Shown here piece after piece: positions 53,681-60,691 of a stretch of DNA of 64,000 nt. Under the pieces are notes generated by a model that made no database searches, was not told the DNA's origin, and worked only from the letters and a program-made list of their open reading frames with translations. Both the position numbers and the translations under genes were made by a program. How positions within the stretch are numbered: the stretch's first letter is position 1; each line of letters begins with the position of its first letter. Source of the DNA: Streptomyces lomondensis (lineage in GTDB: Bacteria; Actinomycetota; Actinomycetes; Streptomycetales; Streptomycetaceae); NCBI RefSeq assembly GCF_014651035.1, contig NZ_BMWC01000001.1, forward strand, positions 744,001 to 808,000. Reading direction: 5' to 3'.

Positions 53681-53709
53681 TTGACGCGCAGGCGCTTCGA
53701 ACCTACGGT
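53681..53709 (+). promoter_or_regulatory. Promoter of the arabinan-uptake operon
   Basis: TTGACG, 17-bp spacer, TACGGT: a near-consensus housekeeping-sigma promoter 53 nt upstream of the solute-binding protein ATG. An operator-like inverted repeat overlaps it. Confidence 0.65.
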
Positions 53710-53720
53710 CCCGTTCGAAG
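53695..53720. promoter_or_regulatory. CTTCGAAC/GTTCGAAG inverted repeat over the -10 box
   Basis: Perfect 8-bp arms separated by 10 bp; the first arm is in the promoter spacer and the second just after the -10 box. Each arm holds the self-complementary TTCGAA. A repressor here would block transcription of the arabinan genes. Confidence 0.6.
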
Positions 53721-53761
53721 TTACGAGCACTATTCGGGATCTCGAACAGTAAGGGCAGGGC

Positions 53762-55120
53762 ATGGGACGACCTGGCCTGAATCGCAGGCAGCTTCTCGCC
53801 GGGCTCGGCGGGCTCTCCGTCGCGGGCAGCTTCGGCTTCGCCGCACTCGGCACCGGAGCCGACGCACTCGCCTCGGACGCCAACACGCGCGTGCGGTACT
53901 GGAACCTCTTCAGCGGCGGCGACGGCTACAACATGATCGCGATGCTGAACTCCTTCCGTAAGGAGCATCCGGACATCGCGGTCAAGGACTCCACGCTCCA
54001 GTGGGGCAGCCCCTTCTACACCAAGCTCGCCATGGCCGCCGCGGGCAACCGCGCACCCGACCTCGGCGTCATGCACATGGGCCGGGTCACCGGCTTCTCG
54101 CCCGGCCGCCTCCTGGACGCCTGGGACGTCGACCTGCTCGCCAAGTACGGCGTACGCAAGCAGGACTTCAACCCCCAGCTGTGGAACCGCGGCGTCATCG
54201 ACGGCAACCTCTACGCCGTCCCCCTCGACAGCCACGTCCAGCTCTGCTTCTACCGCAAGGACGTGCTGAAGAAGGCGGGGCTGCTCGGCGACGACGGCCG
54301 GATGGTGCCCGTGACGTCGACCGACGAGTGGTTCGACGTGCTCAAGGAGGCCAAGAAGGCCACCAAGAGGGGCCTGCAGACCATCGGCATATGGAACAGC
54401 GACCAGAACTTCCAGTGGTGGTTCTTCGTCGCCTTCTACACCCAGCTCGGCGGCACCTGGTTCAACGACACCGACACCGAGGTCACCTTCGACACCGACA
54501 AGGCCACCCAGGTCCTTCAGTTCCTGCGCCGGCACATCACTGACGGCTACGCCATCCCGAGCTTCGGCGGCACCGCGAGCGCCGAACAGTTCGTCAACGG
54601 CTCCCCCTTCGTCTGGGAGGGCAACTGGTCGGTGCCGGTCTACGACACCGCGAAGATCGACTACGGCGCGACCCCGCTGCCGCCCGTCTTCGGCAAGCCC
54701 GCCACCCACGCCGAGTCGCACGCCTTCGTCCTGCCGCACCAGTCCGACCGCGGCGGCCCCGCCAACGAGGGCGCCCACCGACTCGCCGCCTACATCGTCC
54801 GGCACGCCCAGCAGTGGGCGCTCGGCGGTCACATCCCCGCCTACCGGCCGGTCCTGTCCACGGCCGCGTACCGGAAGATGAGCCCCCAGAACGAGTACGT
54901 CTCGGCCATGGACCACCAGGCCACCGAGCCCAAGGTGTGGTTCGCCGGATCCACCGGCATCCTCGCCCAGCGCGTCGGCCCCATCGTCGTCTCCTCCACG
55001 ATGGGCTCCGCCAAGCCGGAGACCGCCGCCCGCCGCATGAAGAGCGAACTCACCAGGCTCCTCGCCACGAAGAACCCCATGGACGGCAAGACCGCCGCGC
55101 AGGGAGGTGCGGTCGCATGA
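53762..55120 (+). CDS. Extracellular sugar-binding protein of an ABC importer
   Basis: A 452-aa solute-binding protein with a Tat-type signal (NRRQLLAGLGGLSVAGSFGF; cleavage plausible after ALA) and no lipobox. The mature domain resembles family 1 oligosaccharide-binding proteins, with the ligand-side stretch FVWEGNWSVPVYD. It catches sugars outside the membrane and feeds the two permeases downstream. Being folded before export, it may hold a cofactor or simply use the Tat route. Arabino-oligosaccharide binding is inferred from the GH43/GH51 genes in the same operon. No ATPase gene is present, so it must share one, as Streptomyces sugar importers share MsiK. Confidence 0.9.
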   Translation: MGRPGLNRRQLLAGLGGLSVAGSFGFAALGTGADALASDANTRVRYWNLFSGGDGYNMIAMLNSFRKEHPDIAVKDSTLQWGSPFYTKLAMAAAGNRAPDLGVMHMGRVTGFSPGRLLDAWDVDLLAKYGVRKQDFNPQLWNRGVIDGNLYAVPLDSHVQLCFYRKDVLKKAGLLGDDGRMVPVTSTDEWFDVLKEAKKATKRGLQTIGIWNSDQNFQWWFFVAFYTQLGGTWFNDTDTEVTFDTDKATQVLQFLRRHITDGYAIPSFGGTASAEQFVNGSPFVWEGNWSVPVYDTAKIDYGATPLPPVFGKPATHAESHAFVLPHQSDRGGPANEGAHRLAAYIVRHAQQWALGGHIPAYRPVLSTAAYRKMSPQNEYVSAMDHQATEPKVWFAGSTGILAQRVGPIVVSSTMGSAKPETAARRMKSELTRLLATKNPMDGKTAAQGGAVA

Positions 55121-56055
55121 CCACCAGCGCTCAGACCGTCATCGCACCGGCGCGCGCGAAGACCGCCGCCCACACCGCCACCGTCCGCCGCAAGCAGGGC
55201 TTCCAGCACGGCGGCTGGTTCGTCGCCCCGTTCCTCAGCCTGTTCGCGCTCTTCGTGATCTGGCCGCTGCTGCGCGGCGTCTACCTCAGCTTCACCGACG
55301 CCAACATCTCCGGCGACAGCGCGAACTTCGTCGGCCTCGACAACTACCGCGAGGCCCTCAAGGACCCGCTGGTGTGGGACACGCTCGGCCACAGCGCGTA
55401 CTTCACGCTCATGGTCGTGCCCTGCATCACGGTCCTCGCCTTCTTCCTCGCGATGCTCGCCCACCACATCGAGCGCGGCAAATGGCTGTGGCGGCTGTGC
55501 TTCTTCGCCCCGTTCCTGCTGCCGTCGACCGTCGCCGCCAACCTGTGGCAGTGGCTGTTCAACCCCGGCACCGGAATGATCAACCACGTCTTCGGCCTCG
55601 ACACGCCGTGGCTGACCGACAAGTCCTACGCGATGCTCGCGGTGGTCGTCTGCACGCTCTGGTGGACGGTCGGCTTCAGCTTCCTGCTCTACCTCGCCGC
55701 GCTCCAGGGCATCCCCGACCACCTCTACGAGGCCGCCAAGCTGGACGGCGCGAACGCCTGGCACCGCATGGTCCACATCACCCTGCCGATGCTGCGCAAC
55801 ATCACCGGCCTCGTCATCGCCCTGCAGATCCTCGCCTCGCTCCAGGTCTTCGACCAGGCCGTCGTGATGATGGACTTCATGCCCGGCCCCGAGGAATCGA
55901 CCCGCACCATCGTCCAGTACACCCTCGAAGAGGGCTTCACCAGCTACCGCGTGGGCTACGCCTCCGCGATCTCCATCATCTTCTTCGTGATCATCGCGTC
56001 CGTCGCCGTCGCGCGGATGTGGCTGCTGCGCAAGCGTGAGGAGGGCGTGCGATGA
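55117..56055 (+). CDS. Sugar ABC transporter permease, subunit 1
   Basis: A 312-aa MalF-type permease with six hydrophobic segments and the cytoplasmic EAA loop YEAAKLDGANAWHRMVHITL near residue 210, where the ATPase docks. It overlaps the binding-protein stop (ATGA). Confidence 0.92.
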   Translation: MTTSAQTVIAPARAKTAAHTATVRRKQGFQHGGWFVAPFLSLFALFVIWPLLRGVYLSFTDANISGDSANFVGLDNYREALKDPLVWDTLGHSAYFTLMVVPCITVLAFFLAMLAHHIERGKWLWRLCFFAPFLLPSTVAANLWQWLFNPGTGMINHVFGLDTPWLTDKSYAMLAVVVCTLWWTVGFSFLLYLAALQGIPDHLYEAAKLDGANAWHRMVHITLPMLRNITGLVIALQILASLQVFDQAVVMMDFMPGPEESTRTIVQYTLEEGFTSYRVGYASAISIIFFVIIASVAVARMWLLRKREEGVR

Positions 56056-56915
56056 CCGCCACGCAGGTACAAGCCAACGTACGGGCGAGGAGGCCCTGGA
56101 CGCCGAGCCAGATCGTCCTCACCCTGCTCGGCACCGCCGTCTCCGTGGTGTTCATGGCCCCGCTCGCCTGGGCCCTGTTCACCTCCCTCAAGTCCGAGAC
56201 CGAGGCCGTCGAGGTGCCGACGCACTGGCTGCCGAAGGACTGGACCACCCAGGCCTGGACGGCCATCTTCGACACCGGCAACATCACCAACTGGTTCGTG
56301 AACTCCGTCGTCGTCTCCGTCTGCGTCACGGCCGTCGTCCTGCTGGTCAGCTCGCTGGCCGGATACGGCTTCGCCCGCACCGAGTTCCGCGGCAAGAGCG
56401 CCCTGATGGGCCTGGTCATGGCGGGCCTGATGGTCTCGCCCGCCGTCCTCGGCGTCCCGCTCTTCACGACCGTCCAGCAGATGGGCATGGTCGACACCTA
56501 CTGGGGCATGATCCTGCCGCAGTGCGCGCCCGCCGCGATGGTCTACATCCTCTACAAGTTCTTCCAGGGCATCCCGCGCGAACTGGAGGAGGCCGCGTTC
56601 ATCGACGGCGCCGGACGCTGGCGGGTCTTCTTCACCATCGTCCTGCCCCTGTCCCGCCCCTCCCTCGCCGCGGTCGGCATCTTCACCTTCATCGCCTCGT
56701 GGAACAACTTCCTGTGGCCGTACATGGTGACCAACAACCCCGACCTGATGACCATGCCGAACGGCATCGCGACCGTCATGAACTCCTACGGCATCCAGTG
56801 GGCCCAGCTCATGGCCGGCGGCCTGATGGCGGGCCTGCCCCTGATCATCGTCTTCGTCTTCTTCCAGAGGCAGATCGTGGCGGGCGTCGCCCACACGGGA
56901 TTGGCGGGACAGTGA
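56052..56915 (+). CDS. Sugar ABC transporter permease, subunit 2
   Basis: A 287-aa MalG-type permease with six hydrophobic segments and the EAA loop LEEAAFIDGAGRWRVFFTIV near residue 180. It pairs with the preceding permease to form the channel; each gene overlaps the next by 4 nt. The ATPase is elsewhere in the genome. Confidence 0.92.
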   Translation: MTATQVQANVRARRPWTPSQIVLTLLGTAVSVVFMAPLAWALFTSLKSETEAVEVPTHWLPKDWTTQAWTAIFDTGNITNWFVNSVVVSVCVTAVVLLVSSLAGYGFARTEFRGKSALMGLVMAGLMVSPAVLGVPLFTTVQQMGMVDTYWGMILPQCAPAAMVYILYKFFQGIPRELEEAAFIDGAGRWRVFFTIVLPLSRPSLAAVGIFTFIASWNNFLWPYMVTNNPDLMTMPNGIATVMNSYGIQWAQLMAGGLMAGLPLIIVFVFFQRQIVAGVAHTGLAGQ

Positions 56916-57883
56916 CCCTGCGCAGCACCCTCACCACCCTGGCGGCGGCCACCCTCCTGGCCCTGCTGCCGCACACCGCACAGGCGGCGGAGCCCTACCC
57001 CGACCCCCGCCCGATCACCGGCCAGGAGATCATCCACGACCCGACCGTCTCCCGCCTGAAGTCCGGCGGCTACGTCGCCTACTCCACCGGCGGCATCATC
57101 GGCGCCCGCCTGTCCGAGGACGGCCGGCACTGGACCGACGCCGGCAACGCCTTCGCCGAGCCCCCGGCCTGGTGGTACGAGTACAACGACAAGGCCGATC
57201 CCTGGGCCCCCGACCTGTCCCGGCGCGACGGCCGCTACTGGCTCTACTACTCCGTATCCTCCTGGGGCAGCAACCACTCCGCGATCGGCGTCGCCACGTC
57301 CCGCACGGGCCTGCCCGGCACCTGGACCGACCACGGCAAGGTCTTCACCTCGGAGACGACCGACACGTGGAACGCCATCGACCCGGCCATCATTCGCGCC
57401 GACGGAAAGCTGTGGATGTCCTTCGGCTCCTACTGGACCGGCATCCGCATGGTCGAGCTGAACCCCAAGACGGGCAAGGCGATCCCGGGCGCCCAGGTCC
57501 ACCACCTGGCGACCCGCCCCGACGCCCCCTACGCGGTCGAGGGCCCGTACATCCTCAAACACGGCCGCCACTACTACCTCTTCGCGTCCTACGACGCCTG
57601 CTGCCAGGGCGTGAACTCGACGTACAAGATCAAGGTCGGCAGGTCTACGTCCGTGACCGGCCCGTACATCGACAGCACGGGCAAGCCGATGCTGGAAGGC
57701 GGCGGCGACTTGGTCCTGGAGGGCCACGGCCGCTACATCGGCACGGGCGGCGAGTCGGTCTTCAGGGACAGAGGCAAAGATGTCCTGGCGTACCACTACT
57801 ACGACGCGGAGGATTCGGGGACGCCGAAGCTCGGGCTCAACACGTTGCGCTGGACAAAGGACGGTTGGCCAGTCGTCCTCTAG
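56912..57883 (+). CDS. GH43 endo-arabinanase / arabinosidase, secreted
   Basis: A 323-aa glycoside hydrolase with a Sec signal (about 1-26, ending TAQAA). The five-bladed propeller has the three catalytic acids: Asp43 in IIHDPTV, the aspartate in NAIDPAII and the glutamate in VEGPYILK. GH43 enzymes with this layout cut alpha-1,5-arabinan in plant pectin. Its GTG overlaps the permease stop by 4 nt, so arabinan cleavage and oligosaccharide uptake are coupled. Confidence 0.9.
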   Translation: MTLRSTLTTLAAATLLALLPHTAQAAEPYPDPRPITGQEIIHDPTVSRLKSGGYVAYSTGGIIGARLSEDGRHWTDAGNAFAEPPAWWYEYNDKADPWAPDLSRRDGRYWLYYSVSSWGSNHSAIGVATSRTGLPGTWTDHGKVFTSETTDTWNAIDPAIIRADGKLWMSFGSYWTGIRMVELNPKTGKAIPGAQVHHLATRPDAPYAVEGPYILKHGRHYYLFASYDACCQGVNSTYKIKVGRSTSVTGPYIDSTGKPMLEGGGDLVLEGHGRYIGTGGESVFRDRGKDVLAYHYYDAEDSGTPKLGLNTLRWTKDGWPVVL

Positions 57884-57950
57884 GGGCGCGGGGCTGTATC
57901 GATATGCGGCTCCGCCGCGTGGGCGCGAGCAACCACGAATCACCCGCAGA
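57884..57950 (+). repeat. Dispersed intergenic repeat, variant D, inside the arabinan operon
   Basis: GGGGCGCGGGGCTG followed by a GCGGC-TCC-GCCGC hairpin and GAGCAACCACGA. It is related to copies A-C by its first part but differs after it. Lying between the GH43 and GH51 genes, it could affect processing or read-through. Confidence 0.6.
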
Positions 57951-57975
57951 CGAAACTGAACCTCGAAAGGCAAGC

Positions 57976-59490
57976 ATGCACACGGCCCGCTTCACCCTCG
58001 ACCCCGCCTTCACAGTCGGCGAGGTCAACCCTCGCCTCTTCGGCAGCTTCGTAGAACACCTCGGCCGCTGCGTCTACACCGGCATCTTCGAACCCGACCA
58101 CCCCACCGCCGACGACAAGGGCCTCCGCCAGGACGTCCTGGACCTCGTCCGCGAACTCGGCGTCACCGCCGTCCGCTACCCCGGCGGCAACTTCGTCTCC
58201 GGCTACAAGTGGGAGGACTCGGTCGGCCCCGCCGAAGACCGCCCCCGCCGCCTCGACCTCGCCTGGCACTCGACGGAGACCAACCGCTTCGGCCTCTCCG
58301 AGTACATCGACTTCCTCCGCAAGATCGGCCCCCAGGCCGAGCCGATGATGGCCATCAACCTCGGCACGCGCGGCGTCGCGGAGGCCCTGGAACTCCAGGA
58401 GTACGCCAACCACGCCGAGGGCACCGCCCTGTCCGACCTCCGCGTGTCGCACGGCGACAAGGACCCCTTCGGCATCCGCCTGTGGTGCCTCGGCAACGAG
58501 ATGGACGGCCCCTGGCAGACCGGCCACAAGACCGCCGAGGAGTACGGCCGCGTCGCCGCCGAGACGGCCCGGGCCATGCGCCAGCTGGACCCCGGCGTCG
58601 AACTCGTCGCCTGCGGCTCCTCCAGCCAGTCCATGCCCACCTTCGCCGAGTGGGAGGCGACGGTCCTCAAGGAGACCTACGACCTCGTCGACTACATCTC
58701 TCTGCACGCCTACTACTGGCCCGAGAACGGCGACATCGACTCCTTCCTCGCCTCCGCCGTCGACATGGAGTCCTTCATCGCCAACGTCGTCGCGACCGCC
58801 GACCACGTGGGCGCCCGCCTGAAGTCGAAGAAGAAGATCAACCTTTCCTTCGACGAGTGGAACGTCTGGTACCTGCCCGAGTGGGAGGCCCGCGCCAAGA
58901 CCTTCGAGCAGGACGACTGGCCCGAGGCCCCGCGCCTGCTGGAGGACAACTACAGCGTCACCGACGCCGTCGTCTTCGGCTCGCTCCTCATCGCCCTGCT
59001 CCGGCACGCCGACCGCGTCACGGTCGCCTGCCTCGCCCAGCTCGTCAACGTCATCGCGCCGATCATGACCGAGCCGGGCGGCCCGGCCTGGCGGCAGACC
59101 ACGTTCTTCCCGTTCGCGCAGGCCTCGCGGTACGGCCGCGGCCAGGTCCTCGACGTCCGCGTGGACTCGCCGACGTACGAGACGAAGAAGTACGGCGAGA
59201 CCGACCTGCTGCACGCCACCGCCGTGCGCGCCGAGGACGGCACGGTCACCGTCTTCGCCGTCAACCGCAGCCGTACCGACGCCCTGCCCCTGGAGGTCGC
59301 GCTGAACGGGCTCGACCTGTCGTCGGTCGTCGAGCACAGCGCCCTCGCGGACGCCGACCCCGACGCCCGCAACACGCTCGACGACCCCGAGCGGGTGGCC
59401 CCGCACGCGGTCGACGGCACAGCTCTCCAGGACGGCACGCTGAGCGCCGTCCTGGAGCCGCTGTCCTGGAACGTGATCCGGCTGGCGTAA
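57976..59490 (+). CDS. GH51 alpha-L-arabinofuranosidase
   Basis: A 504-aa cytoplasmic exo-enzyme without signal peptide. The acid/base is Glu175 (GNEMDG) and the nucleophile Glu294 (FDEWNVWY), the same spacing as in characterised GH51 enzymes; a C-terminal beta domain follows. It frees L-arabinose from arabino-oligosaccharides once they are imported. It lies 92 nt after the GH43 gene, with a repeat between, and has its own GAAAGG ribosome-binding site. It ends convergent to the beta-propeller gene. Confidence 0.93.
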   Translation: MHTARFTLDPAFTVGEVNPRLFGSFVEHLGRCVYTGIFEPDHPTADDKGLRQDVLDLVRELGVTAVRYPGGNFVSGYKWEDSVGPAEDRPRRLDLAWHSTETNRFGLSEYIDFLRKIGPQAEPMMAINLGTRGVAEALELQEYANHAEGTALSDLRVSHGDKDPFGIRLWCLGNEMDGPWQTGHKTAEEYGRVAAETARAMRQLDPGVELVACGSSSQSMPTFAEWEATVLKETYDLVDYISLHAYYWPENGDIDSFLASAVDMESFIANVVATADHVGARLKSKKKINLSFDEWNVWYLPEWEARAKTFEQDDWPEAPRLLEDNYSVTDAVVFGSLLIALLRHADRVTVACLAQLVNVIAPIMTEPGGPAWRQTTFFPFAQASRYGRGQVLDVRVDSPTYETKKYGETDLLHATAVRAEDGTVTVFAVNRSRTDALPLEVALNGLDLSSVVEHSALADADPDARNTLDDPERVAPHAVDGTALQDGTLSAVLEPLSWNVIRLA

Positions 59491-59500
59491 CCGGCCCCGG

Positions 59501-60601
59501 TCAGCGTTCGATGCGCGGCAGGGCGGTCGAGGACGGCGAGGTCGAGGTCGTCCCCACCGCCCAGTAGCCGTCCGAACCCGGCACCTTCGCCAGGGCGTTC
59601 ATGACGACGGGGGTCGTGGCCACCGGCCCCCGCTCGCTCACCCAGGCCGTGCCGTCCCAGCGCAGGTAGTGGGCCCGGGTCTGGTCCCAGAAGTCCCACC
59701 CGGAGATGCGGTCGGGCCGCCCCTGCGCGTCGCCCACGATGCCGGACAGCATGCCGACGCCGAACGGTGCCTTGACGTACTCCCAGGAACTGCCGTCGCC
59801 GTGCAGCAGCCGGACGCCCGGTGGTTTGCCGGGCGGGCCGCCGATGCCGTAGTCGTAGCCCGTCAGCCAGATGTCGTCGCGGGCGACCGGGAGCAGCCCG
59901 GTGAAGCCGGCGCGGATGCCGCCGGGCGCCGGCAGCACGGTCCAGGCCGTTCCGTCCCAGCGGGCGACGAGCTCGGTGCCGTAGACCCAGATGTCGCCGC
60001 AGACCGCGCGGTGGATGCCGTAGGGCGGGATGGTGGTCGTGGCCGGGGGTGCCTCCAGCCAGGTCCACCTGCCCCGGTGGCCGTGCAGCAGCACCGAGCC
60101 GTCGCTGTTCCGGCCGGAGACCCAGACGTGGCCCCGGGGCCCGGTCGTGACGGCGGCGAGGGAGGTCCCGGTCGCCCCGCGCCCGGGATAGTCGGTCTCC
60201 CGCCAGGTCGGTCCGTCCCAGGCGAGGAGCCGGGCGGTGCCGGAGGTGTCGGAGCCGACGGCCCAGGCGGAGCCGTCGGACGTGGCGGCGACGGAGCCCA
60301 GATAGCCGCCGAAGCCGGGGTCGGTGCGCTGCCAGGCCGTGCCGTCCCACACGAGGGCCAGCGCCGTCCCCCGGACGCTGCCGCTGCGGCCCTCCTCGCC
60401 CACGGCCCAGGCGAGGCCGGGGCCCGCGGCCGCCACGCCGCGCAACTGCGCCGCGGGGGCGGCCTCCGGGGCCGTGACGGCCTGCCACTCGCGAGCCTCA
60501 CTCAGGAGACCGGGAGCCGCCCAGGCCGTTCCGCCCCGCGCCGAGACGAGCCCGGCCCCGACCAGTCCGCCTAATCCACCGATGAAACGCCGTCTTCGCA
60601 C
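59501..60601 (-). CDS. Secreted WD/kelch-like beta-propeller protein
   Basis: A 366-aa protein with a Tat signal (RRRRFIGGLGGLVGAG) and about six repeats carrying WDGTAW and AWAVG-like strands. These are typical of a beta-propeller that binds something rather than a catalytic one. No catalytic acids stand out. It starts 90 nt after the stop of the GH35 gene and reads in the same direction, so it may share the GH35 transcript. The start is GTG at 60601 with GGGAGG upstream. Function is not known; polysaccharide binding is a possibility only. Confidence 0.8.
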   Translation of the reverse strand: MRRRRFIGGLGGLVGAGLVSARGGTAWAAPGLLSEAREWQAVTAPEAAPAAQLRGVAAAGPGLAWAVGEEGRSGSVRGTALALVWDGTAWQRTDPGFGGYLGSVAATSDGSAWAVGSDTSGTARLLAWDGPTWRETDYPGRGATGTSLAAVTTGPRGHVWVSGRNSDGSVLLHGHRGRWTWLEAPPATTTIPPYGIHRAVCGDIWVYGTELVARWDGTAWTVLPAPGGIRAGFTGLLPVARDDIWLTGYDYGIGGPPGKPPGVRLLHGDGSSWEYVKAPFGVGMLSGIVGDAQGRPDRISGWDFWDQTRAHYLRWDGTAWVSERGPVATTPVVMNALAKVPGSDGYWAVGTTSTSPSSTALPRIER

Positions 60602-60691
60602 GAGGTTCCCCTCCCTGTCGGCAGCCCTGAAGGGCCAACACGGTGAACCAGCCTGCCGGAGAAGGCAAGGCAGGGGGACGGCTCGATCCGG

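Noticed and set aside
53762..59490. An ATPase gene for the arabinan importer within the operon
   Set aside because: No Walker motifs occur in any gene of the operon; the ATPase must be supplied from elsewhere.
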